From positions 930,001 to 994,000 of the forward strand of contig NZ_CP086120.1 of the NCBI RefSeq assembly GCF_021216675.1: a DNA stretch of 64,000 nucleotides, in the 5' to 3' direction. The translations under genes and the position numbers were made by a program. Positions 35,896 to 44,581 of the stretch are shown here, piece by piece (position 1 is the stretch's first letter; every line of letters starts with the position of its first letter). Origin of the DNA: Streptomyces gobiensis (lineage in GTDB: Bacteria; Actinomycetota; Actinomycetes; Streptomycetales; Streptomycetaceae). The notes under the pieces were generated by a model. It searched no databases, was not told where the DNA came from, and saw only the letters and a list, made by a program, of their open reading frames with translations.

Positions 35896-36920
35896 TCAGC
35901 CGCCCGGGGCCTGCGCCGTGGAGCCGCGCACCACCAGTTCCGGCTGGAAGACGAACTCCGTGTGCTGCACGGGGCTTCCGGCGATGTCCTCCAGCAGCGC
36001 GTGCACCGCGGCGTTCGCCATGGCCCGTACGGGCTGCCGGACGGTCGTCAGCGGCGGGTCGGTAAAGGCGTTCAGCTCCGAGTCGTCGTAGCCGACGACC
36101 GAAACATCGCGCGGCACATCGAGGCCACGCTGCCGGGCGGCCCGTACGACGCCCAGCGCCATCAGGTCGCTGCCACAGACGATGCCGGTGCAGCCCTCGT
36201 CAAGCAGCGCCCCGGCGGCCGCGTGGCCGCCCTCCACGGTGAACAGGGTGTGCTGAATGACCCCCTGGCCGTTGACCGCCTCGGTGAAGCCCTCGGCCTT
36301 GCGGCGGGCCGGTACGAAGCGGTTCGGGCCGACGGCCAGGCCGATCCGCTGATGCCCCAGATCCATCAGATGCTTGACCGCCATCCGGGCGGCGACCCGG
36401 TCGTCGGGTGAGACAAAGGGCGCGCTGATCCGCTCGTTGAAGCCATTGATGAGGACAAACGGCACACCCCGGCCCGCGAGTCTGACGTAGCGGCCCGGGT
36501 CGGCGGAGACATCGGCGTGCAGCCCGGAGAGGAAAATGATGCCCGTGACCCCGCGCTCCACGAGCTGGTCGACCAGCTCGTCCTCGGTCGCCCCGCCCGG
36601 CATCTGGGTGCCGAGTACGGGCGTATAGCCGTACCCGGACAGCGCCTGCTCTATGACCTGGGCGAAGGCCGGGAAGATGGGGTTGGTCAGCTCGGGGATG
36701 ACGAGCCCGACCAGCCCCGCGCTGCGCTGCCTGAGCCGCACGGGCCGCTCGTAGCCCAGCACATCCAGGGCGGCCAGCACCTTCTGCCGGGTGGCGGCGG
36801 CCACCCCGGTCTTCCCGTTGAGTACCCGGCTGACCGTGGCCTCGCTGACCGTGGCCTGCTGAGCAATGTCGGCGAGCCGGGCGGTACCGACAGCGGTAAC
36901 CGGGCCCGGCTCGGCCACAC

Positions 36921-36924
<4 letters not shown>
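35896..36924 (-). CDS. LacI-family regulator, MalR paralogue
   Basis: 342 residues from the GTG at 36924, which overlaps the alpha-glucosidase stop by GTGA and has GGTGG 5 nt upstream; the GTG at 36933 is the alternative. The HTH region reads TARLADIAQQATVSEATVSR then VLNGKTGVAAATRQKVLAAL, nearly the same as in MalR (42181-43206). The effector domain also matches closely through FVLINGF, FVSPDDR and VRQPV. The N-terminus is ~14 residues longer than that of MalR. It is the last gene of the mal transcription unit, so it should be induced with it, giving a second maltodextrin-responsive repressor or feedback factor. Confidence 0.92.
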
Positions 36925-38555
<1,631 letters not shown>

Positions 38556-38599
38556 GTCATCCCTGAAGGTGTCGAATACGAGGGGGGAGCTGTGGTCGG

Positions 38600-39514
38600 T
38601 CAGGATTTGACGGCGCCCGCGGTCATGCCGGAGACGAGGTAGCGCTGGGCGAACCCGAATACCAACGCGGCGGGTACCGCGATGATCACGGCTGCCGCCG
38701 TCATCGATCCCCAGTCCGCTGAGTACTGGTTGACGAAGGTCTGCAGCCCGCCCGCGAGCGTGAGGTTTTCCTCGCCGGTCATAAAGGCGGTCGCGTAGGC
38801 GACTTCGGCCCAGGCTGTGACGAAGGTGTAGAAGCCGGTGACCGCCAGCCCCGGCTTGGCCAGCGGCATGATCAGCCGCCAGAAGGTGCCGAAGGGGCTG
38901 AGACCGTCGACCCGGCCGGACTCATCGATGGACACCGGGATGGTGTCGAAGAAGCCCTTCATCATCCAGGCGCAGAACGGCACGGCGATGGTGAGATACG
39001 TGATGATCAGGCCGACCGGCTGATTGAGCAGCCCGAACTTCGCCATCAGGTTGTACAGCGGCACGATCAGCACCGCCATGGGGAACATCTGGGTGATCAG
39101 CAGGGTCCACATCAGCGGGCGCATGCCCGGGAAGCGGAAGCGGCTGAGGGCATATCCGGTGGTGGAGGCGATGAAAACGCCCAGCACGGTGGTGCCCATG
39201 ACCACGATCACCGAGTTGCCGAACCAGTCCAGGAAGTGGCTGTCGCGCAGGACATGGTCGTAATTGGCGAAGGTGAAGTTCTTCACCAGATCGAGGGAGA
39301 ACGCGTCACTCTTGGGTTTGAAGGAGGTCACCAGCAGCCACAGCGGCGGGAAGACCGCGACGATGACGGCGGTCAGCAGGCCGAGGTGCAGGCCGAAGGA
39401 GGCCAGCGGACCGCGCCGGTTACGGCGGCCCTCGGTGACTTCGGGTGCCTTGGCTGGCTTGGTTTTCCCAGTGGGGTTCTCAGTGGGGTTCTCAGTGAGT
39501 GCTGGCATGGTCAC
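38600..39514 (-). CDS. malG: Maltose/maltodextrin ABC permease MalG
   Basis: 304 residues from the GTG at 39514, which overlaps the malF stop by GTGA; the GTG at 39517 is next to it. Six membrane helices after a ~40-residue basic N-terminus; the EAA-type loop that contacts the ATPase is IDESGRVDGLSPFGTFWRLI followed by MPLAKPG. It forms the membrane channel with MalF. No ATPase gene lies in the operon; the streptomycete importer is known to use the shared MsiK. Confidence 0.93.
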   Translation of the reverse strand: MTMPALTENPTENPTGKTKPAKAPEVTEGRRNRRGPLASFGLHLGLLTAVIVAVFPPLWLLVTSFKPKSDAFSLDLVKNFTFANYDHVLRDSHFLDWFGNSVIVVMGTTVLGVFIASTTGYALSRFRFPGMRPLMWTLLITQMFPMAVLIVPLYNLMAKFGLLNQPVGLIITYLTIAVPFCAWMMKGFFDTIPVSIDESGRVDGLSPFGTFWRLIMPLAKPGLAVTGFYTFVTAWAEVAYATAFMTGEENLTLAGGLQTFVNQYSADWGSMTAAAVIIAVPAALVFGFAQRYLVSGMTAGAVKS

Positions 39515-40542
39515 CACACCTCTCCCTGCTTGCGGAGGACACGGCGATAGGCCACGGCGAAGAGCGACAGCAGCACGAGGATGATCACGCCCCAGGCCGC
39601 GGAGGTCGCGAAGTCGCGCGGGCTGTTGAGGAAGGCGACCCGGAAGGCGTAGGTCACCAGGATCTCCGAGGAGTCACCGGGTCCGCCCCGGGTGAGCAGA
39701 TAGATCACCGGGAACATATTGAAGGTCCAGATGGTGCTCAGCAGGATCACCGTGGAGCTGACCGAACGGATGCCCGGCAGGGTGATGTTGCGGAAGCGCT
39801 GCCAGGCATTGGCACCGTCCATCTCGGCCGCTTCGTAGAGCTCGCCGGGTATGGACTGGAGCGCGCCCAGCGTGGCGACAAGCATAAAGGGCACGCCGAG
39901 CCACACATTGACGGCGATGACGGAGACCTTGGCCCAGAACGGGTCGCCAAGCCAGACGATGCCCTCGATACCGCCGCCGCTCAGCACGCTGTTGAACAGA
40001 CCGTTGCGCTCATTGAAGAGCAGCCGCCAGGCGAAGACGGAGACAAAGGCCGGGATGCCCCAGGGCAGGATCAGCGCGATCCGGTAGAGGGCGCGTCCCC
40101 TGACCTTCCGGTTGAGCATATTGGCCAGGGTGAGACCGAGCAGGAAGGTGACGCTGACACAGCCGACGGTCCACAGCACGGTCCAGCCGAGCCGGTCCCA
40201 GAAGACGCTGTCGGTGAGGATCGCCGTGTAGTTGTCGAGGCCGATGAACTCATAGGTGGCCTCGATGGTGTTGATGCCGATGGTGCGCTCGACATTGGCC
40301 TCGTTGGCGTTGGTCAGCGACAGATAGACGCCGCGCGTAAGCGGATAGCCGACGATCACAGCGATCACGATCGCCACGGGGGCGATCATGGCCCAGGCGT
40401 ACCAGTAGGTGGCCAGCGCTCTGCGGAACGGCCCGGGAGTCTTGTTCTCGCCAGTCGTGACACGGCCCGGACCGCGGGCGGCGGCACCCGTGGGGTGCTC
40501 GCCGTCCGCGGCCTTCGCCGCCGACTGTATGGTCTCGGCCAT
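39511..40542 (-). CDS. malF: Maltose/maltodextrin ABC permease MalF
   Basis: 343 residues with a ~40-residue cytoplasmic lead, then six or so membrane helices. The EAA loop is LYEAAEMDGANAWQRFRNIT followed by LPGIR. Between TM1 and TM2 there is a ~45-residue outside loop, shorter than the large P2 loop of enteric MalF, as is normal in Gram-positive versions. It begins 45 bp after the malE stop and overlaps malG by 4 bp. Confidence 0.93.
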   Translation of the reverse strand: MAETIQSAAKAADGEHPTGAAARGPGRVTTGENKTPGPFRRALATYWYAWAMIAPVAIVIAVIVGYPLTRGVYLSLTNANEANVERTIGINTIEATYEFIGLDNYTAILTDSVFWDRLGWTVLWTVGCVSVTFLLGLTLANMLNRKVRGRALYRIALILPWGIPAFVSVFAWRLLFNERNGLFNSVLSGGGIEGIVWLGDPFWAKVSVIAVNVWLGVPFMLVATLGALQSIPGELYEAAEMDGANAWQRFRNITLPGIRSVSSTVILLSTIWTFNMFPVIYLLTRGGPGDSSEILVTYAFRVAFLNSPRDFATSAAWGVIILVLLSLFAVAYRRVLRKQGEVW

Positions 40543-40587
40543 ATCTGCCGGTCTTCCTTCCCTGCTTCTCCGTACCCGGCGCTCGGC

Positions 40588-41856
40588 TTACTTCCAGTCC
40601 TTCAAGATCTTTCGGTACTCGTCGCCGACCTTCTTCGCCGCCTGCTTCGGGGAGGTCTTGCCGGACAGGACCTCCTGCTGGGAGACCTTGATGGGCTCGA
40701 AGAGGGAGTTGCCCTCGGCGATCCACGGCCGCTGAACGGCCTTGTCCACCGCGGGCTTGAAGAACTCGACCATGTCGTTGGTCTTGACGGAGTCCACCTC
40801 GTAGACGGACGTACGGGTCGGCAGGAGGCTCAGCTCCTCGGTGGTGCGCTGCTGGACCTCGGCCGAGCTCATGTACTTGGCGAACTCATAGGAGGCCCTG
40901 AGGTTTTTGGAGCCCGCGTAGACGGAGAGGTTCCAGCCGCCCTGCGGCGCGCCCTGCGCCTTGCTGCCGGCCGGGACCGGTGCGACGCCGAGGTTCTCCT
41001 TGTCCTTGAACTGCTTGCCCGCGAGGGAGTCCTCAATGGCCCAGGGGCCATTGATCATCATGGCGGCGTCGCCGTTCTTGAAGGCGGACTGGCCGTTGTC
41101 CCAGCCATCGTTGAGGTCGGTGATCGCGGCCTTGGAGTCGACCAGGTCCTTCATGGTCTCAAAGGCCTTGACGCCCGGGGCCTCGTCTATGGTGATCTTC
41201 TTGGCGTCGGCGTCGAGCATGTCGCCGCCCTCACCGTAGAGGTAGGGCAGGAACCAGTAAGGGTCATCTCCGCGCAGATAGAGCGCGGTGGCGCCGGTCT
41301 TGTCCTTGATCTTCTTGGCGTTCTTCTTGATATCGGCGAGGGATGTGGGGACCTCGACACCGGCGTCCTTCAGCAAGCGCTTGTTGTAAAAGAGCGCCAG
41401 GGTGTCGGTGACCTGCGGCACGGCATAGGTCTTGCCGTCGTACTGGGTGCTGCCCCAAGCAGTCTTGAGGTAGTCGTCCTTGTTGTCGATGGCCGGGGTG
41501 TCATCAAGCGGTGCGAGGTAGCCCAGGCTGGCGAAGTCGGCGACCCAGGCGACCTCGGTACGCATCACATCGGGGGCGCCGGAGTTGCCGCCCGCGGCGT
41601 TCTTGAACTTGTTGTTCGCCTCACCGAAGTCAACGCTGACGTGCTTGACCTTGACCTTGGGGTGCTTCTTGGTGAAGTCCTCGGCGATCTTCTTGTAAAC
41701 GCCCTTCTCGGCATCGTTCGAGGTGTCCCAGAAGGTGACGGTTCCGGAGAGCTCTCCGGAACCGTCGTCCTGGGTGTCCCCGCTCCCGCCGCCGCAAGCC
41801 GTTGCCGCAAGTGCGAGCGCCGCAACCAGTGCGGTGGTCCCTATGCCACGCCGCAT
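40588..41856 (-). CDS. malE: Maltose/maltodextrin-binding lipoprotein MalE
   Basis: 422 residues from the ATG at 41856 with GGAGG ~9 nt upstream. The signal peptide ends in a lipobox (AATAC, Cys ~21), then an SBP family 1 domain: TVTFWDTSNDAEKG start, ALFYNKRLLKDAGV, DGWDNGQSAFKNGDAAMMIN and GPWAIE are the sugar-binding-protein hallmarks. It is lipid-anchored outside the membrane, binds maltodextrins and delivers them to MalFG. The long upstream region is shared with divergent malR and holds the MalR-like operator. Confidence 0.94.
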   Translation of the reverse strand: MRRGIGTTALVAALALAATACGGGSGDTQDDGSGELSGTVTFWDTSNDAEKGVYKKIAEDFTKKHPKVKVKHVSVDFGEANNKFKNAAGGNSGAPDVMRTEVAWVADFASLGYLAPLDDTPAIDNKDDYLKTAWGSTQYDGKTYAVPQVTDTLALFYNKRLLKDAGVEVPTSLADIKKNAKKIKDKTGATALYLRGDDPYWFLPYLYGEGGDMLDADAKKITIDEAPGVKAFETMKDLVDSKAAITDLNDGWDNGQSAFKNGDAAMMINGPWAIEDSLAGKQFKDKENLGVAPVPAGSKAQGAPQGGWNLSVYAGSKNLRASYEFAKYMSSAEVQQRTTEELSLLPTRTSVYEVDSVKTNDMVEFFKPAVDKAVQRPWIAEGNSLFEPIKVSQQEVLSGKTSPKQAAKKVGDEYRKILKDWK

Positions 41857-41980
41857 GATGAAGTCCTCCAGGGGTAAATTGCCCGATTTAAAGGGGTAAC
41901 TGACGTTCCCTGCATGGGCCGCGCCATCGCAGCACCGGGCTGTCGAGGAACGTAACAGGACGGCAATCGTTCCGAAAGAC

Positions 41981-42001
41981 CTTGCGGCAACTTTCTGCAA
42001 G
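41981..42001. promoter_or_regulatory. MalR operator-like inverted repeat
   Basis: CTTGC at 41981 and GCAAG at 41997-42001 flank GGCAACTTTCT, giving an inverted repeat of the CTTGCA type known for MalR/Reg1 sites of streptomycete malE and amylase genes. It lies ~125 bp upstream of the malE start and ~180 bp from malR. Confidence 0.6.
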
Positions 42002-42144
42002 CAAGACCTTCGGGCCGGTGAGCGGCACCGGCGACTCCGACGTGGAGACCACTGCCGCGAGCGCCTACGAGCCGCGGAGGGGTGGGAGGAGTGGAAGAAG
42101 AGCCTTCTGCCCGACTACCGCATCGAGCGCTGAGGATCACCCGG

Positions 42145-42173
42145 TAGGCAGTCCGGCAGTAGGCCGGTACAGT
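42145..42173 (+). promoter_or_regulatory. Probable leaderless promoter of malR
   Basis: TAGGCA (42145-42150), 17 nt, TACAGT (42168-42173); the GTG start of malR is 7 nt further on and there is no Shine-Dalgarno sequence. Confidence 0.45.
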
Positions 42174-42180
42174 CCAGAGC

Positions 42181-43206
42181 GTGACCGCACGGCTAGCTGA
42201 CATCGCAGCCCAGGCGGGGGTCAGCGAAGCGACGGTCAGCCGTGTCCTCAACGGCAAGCCCGGAGTCGCCGCGGCCACCCGCGAATCCGTCCTGGCCGCA
42301 CTCGATCTGCTCGGTTACGAACGGCCGCCACGGCTGCGGCAGCGCAGCGCGGGGCTGGTGGGCCTGATCACCCCGGAGCTGGAGAATCCGATATTCCCCG
42401 CTTTCGCCCAGGTGATCGCCCAGGGTCTGACCCGGCAGGGCTACACCCCGGTGCTCGCGACGCAGACTCCTGGCGGCTCCACCGAGGACGAGCTGACCGA
42501 GATGCTGGTGGAGCGCGGTGTCGCCGGGATCATCTATGTCTCCGGACTGCACGCGGACACCACAGCGGATATGCAGCGCTACGAGAAGCTACGGGGGCAG
42601 GGTGTCCCCTTCGTCCTGATCAACGGCTTCTCCCCGAAGGTGCGGGCGCCCTTCGTCTCGCCCGACGACCGGGCCGCGATGCGGCTCGCGGTCACGCATC
42701 TCATATCGCTGGGCCACCAGCGGATGGGGCTGGCGCTGGGGCCGGCGCGCTTTGTGCCTGTACAGCGGAAGATCGAGGGGTTCCTGCGCACGCTGAACGA
42801 GCAGTTGGGGCTGTCCGCGGGGGACGCCGAGCCGCTGATCCAGCACTCGCTGTACACCCTGGAGGGCGGCCAGGCGGCCGCCACCGCGCTGCTGGAGCGT
42901 GGCTGCACGGCGGTCATCTGCGCGAGCGACATGATGGCGCTCGGTGCGATCCGGGCCGCCCGGCAGCGGGGGCTGACCGTGCCCGGTGATGTCTCGGTGA
43001 TCGGCTTCGATGACTCGCCGCTGATCGCCTTCACGGATCCGCCGTTGACCACGATCCGGCAGCCGGTCACTGCCATGGGGCAGGCGGCGGTGCGGGCGCT
43101 GCTGGAGGAGATCGGGGGGACTCCGGCGCCGCACAGTGAGTTTGTGTTCCTGCCGGAGCTGGTGGTTCGTGGTTCGACGGCGTCGGTGCGGCAGGGGCAA
43201 GCTTAG
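42181..43206 (+). CDS. malR: Maltose regulator MalR (LacI family)
   Basis: 341 residues from the GTG at 42181. HTH: TARLADIAAQAGVSEATVSR then VLNGKPGVAAATRESV; hinge LRQRSAGLVGL; effector domain to ~335. Divergent transcription from malE is the known arrangement of streptomycete malR, a repressor of maltose and amylase genes released by maltodextrin. The closely similar paralogue at 35896-36924 lies at the far end of the operon, so this locus has two such repressors. Confidence 0.94.
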   Translation: MTARLADIAAQAGVSEATVSRVLNGKPGVAAATRESVLAALDLLGYERPPRLRQRSAGLVGLITPELENPIFPAFAQVIAQGLTRQGYTPVLATQTPGGSTEDELTEMLVERGVAGIIYVSGLHADTTADMQRYEKLRGQGVPFVLINGFSPKVRAPFVSPDDRAAMRLAVTHLISLGHQRMGLALGPARFVPVQRKIEGFLRTLNEQLGLSAGDAEPLIQHSLYTLEGGQAAATALLERGCTAVICASDMMALGAIRAARQRGLTVPGDVSVIGFDDSPLIAFTDPPLTTIRQPVTAMGQAAVRALLEEIGGTPAPHSEFVFLPELVVRGSTASVRQGQA

Positions 43207-43299
43207 CCGCGGGTGCAGGGATGCCGGGATGCCGTCCCCGGCACCCGGACTTCGGTACGGGCTCGACTATCCGGGGTTTCCCCCGGTCCTCCCCCAGAC

Positions 43300-43334
43300 T
43301 TCTCCCCCAGCTACCTCCCCCAGGAGGTGACCCC
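43300..43334. repeat. Small GC-rich repeat (element II), short form
   Basis: Reads TCTCCCCCAGCTACC, then TCCCCCAGGAGGTGACCCC. It matches the reverse complement of the insert in repeat copy 4 (47812-47868) but lacks that insert's central GCTGGGG/CCCCAGC hairpin. Similar strings are, as I recall, abundant in Streptomyces intergenic regions. Confidence 0.55.
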
Positions 43335-43609
43335 ACTTTCCCGGCTATGCGGATATGCGGCCCCGCCGTTTGGTGGGGCTTCGCTCCGGGTTTGGGGCGC
43401 CGTGGGCGGTGTTCCCCAATTCCCGCCCCTTCCCGGAAACCGGGGCTTCGCCCCGGGGCCCCGGGGGTGGCCCGGCGCGGGACGGTGGCCGGGTGTTGTG
43501 CCCACCCGTGCCGCCCCTCGGGCGGCCCGAGTGCCCACAACATGGTGGGGGTCTGGGGGCGGCAGCCCCCCACGCGGCGGAGCCGCAAATCGGTACAGCC
43601 GGGAAGGGG
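43334..43609. repeat. Intergenic repeat family, copy 3
   Basis: Degenerate left end (TTTCCCGGCTATGCGG) and good right end (GGTACAGCCGGGAAGGGG to 43609). The central stem-loop at 43494-43542 is identical to that of copy 1 and has the same flanking CCGGGGC/GCCCCGG and GGGGGC/GCCCCC hairpins. It lies between malR and the PAP2-like gene, downstream of malR. Nothing else is seen in 43207-43723 apart from element II. Confidence 0.85.
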
Positions 43610-43723
43610 CGGGTTGGGGAATTGCTCCCCTGGTTCCCTAGATCGCGGGGAGGACGTTGGCGGGGTCAAGACCCGACTGGAGGATGATCGGCGGTCACTT
43701 TGCTTCTGGCAGACTGACCCGTC

Positions 43724-44581
43724 ATGGGGGCACCGACTACACGACTTGAGGATGACGACCGGGTGGCCACTGCGACGGCGTTGGACAAGAGCGCGGCAGT
43801 GGACCTGGACGGCCGCCACCCTCTGACACAGCGGCTACGGGCGCCTCGGCGTCCCCGGATCTGGTTTGAGATCGCCTTGATCGCGGTCAGTTACTGGATC
43901 TACTCGCTGGTTCGCAACGCGGTGCCCGAGCATGAAGCCGCGGCCATGCGGCACGCACACTGGATCTGGGACCTGGAGCGATCGCTCGGTCTCGCCTTCG
44001 AACAATCGGTCAATCATGCCGCAAACAGCGTGACCTGGCTGATTGTGACGATGAACTACTATTACGCGACGCTGCACTTCATCGTGACCATCGCGGTGCT
44101 CGTCTGGCTCTACCGGCGCCACGCGGGGCGCTACGCGGCCGCCCGTACGGCGCTGTTCTCGACCACGGGTTTCGCACTCATCGGCTTTTACTTCTACCCG
44201 CTCGCTCCGCCCCGGCTGATGACCGGCGGCGACTTCATCGACACGGTGGTCGTGCACGGCACTTGGGGCTCGATGGCTTCCGGGAACATGGCCAATGTGT
44301 CGAACCAGTACGCCGCGATGCCGTCGATGCACATCGGCTGGTCGGTCTGGTGCGGCGTCATCATGCTTCTGGTGGCCAAGCCGGTGTGGGCCAAGGTGGC
44401 GGGTGTCCTCTACCCGGTGCTCACCCTGGTGGTGATCGTCGCCACGGCGAACCACTTCTGGCTGGACGCCGTGGGCGGGGTGCTCTGTCTGGCCTGCGGT
44501 TTCGCGCTGGCCTACTGGTTGTACGGCGACCATCCGCACCGGCTGCCACGCGGGGCGGAGCCGGTGACTCAGCCTTCGTAA
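43724..44581 (+). CDS. PAP2-type membrane phosphatase/transferase
   Basis: 285 residues with six membrane helices. The PAP2_3/inositolphosphotransferase-like motifs are FYPLAPPRLM (~163-172), PSMHIGWS (~205-212, with the catalytic-region His) and ANHFWLDAVGG (~244-254, second His and Asp). Related proteins in actinobacteria act on phospholipids or polyprenyl/inositol phosphates; the substrate is not known here. A start at the ATG 43724 has no Shine-Dalgarno sequence. It is convergent with glnE, overlapping its end by 13 bp. Confidence 0.85.
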   Translation: MGAPTTRLEDDDRVATATALDKSAAVDLDGRHPLTQRLRAPRRPRIWFEIALIAVSYWIYSLVRNAVPEHEAAAMRHAHWIWDLERSLGLAFEQSVNHAANSVTWLIVTMNYYYATLHFIVTIAVLVWLYRRHAGRYAAARTALFSTTGFALIGFYFYPLAPPRLMTGGDFIDTVVVHGTWGSMASGNMANVSNQYAAMPSMHIGWSVWCGVIMLLVAKPVWAKVAGVLYPVLTLVVIVATANHFWLDAVGGVLCLACGFALAYWLYGDHPHRLPRGAEPVTQPS

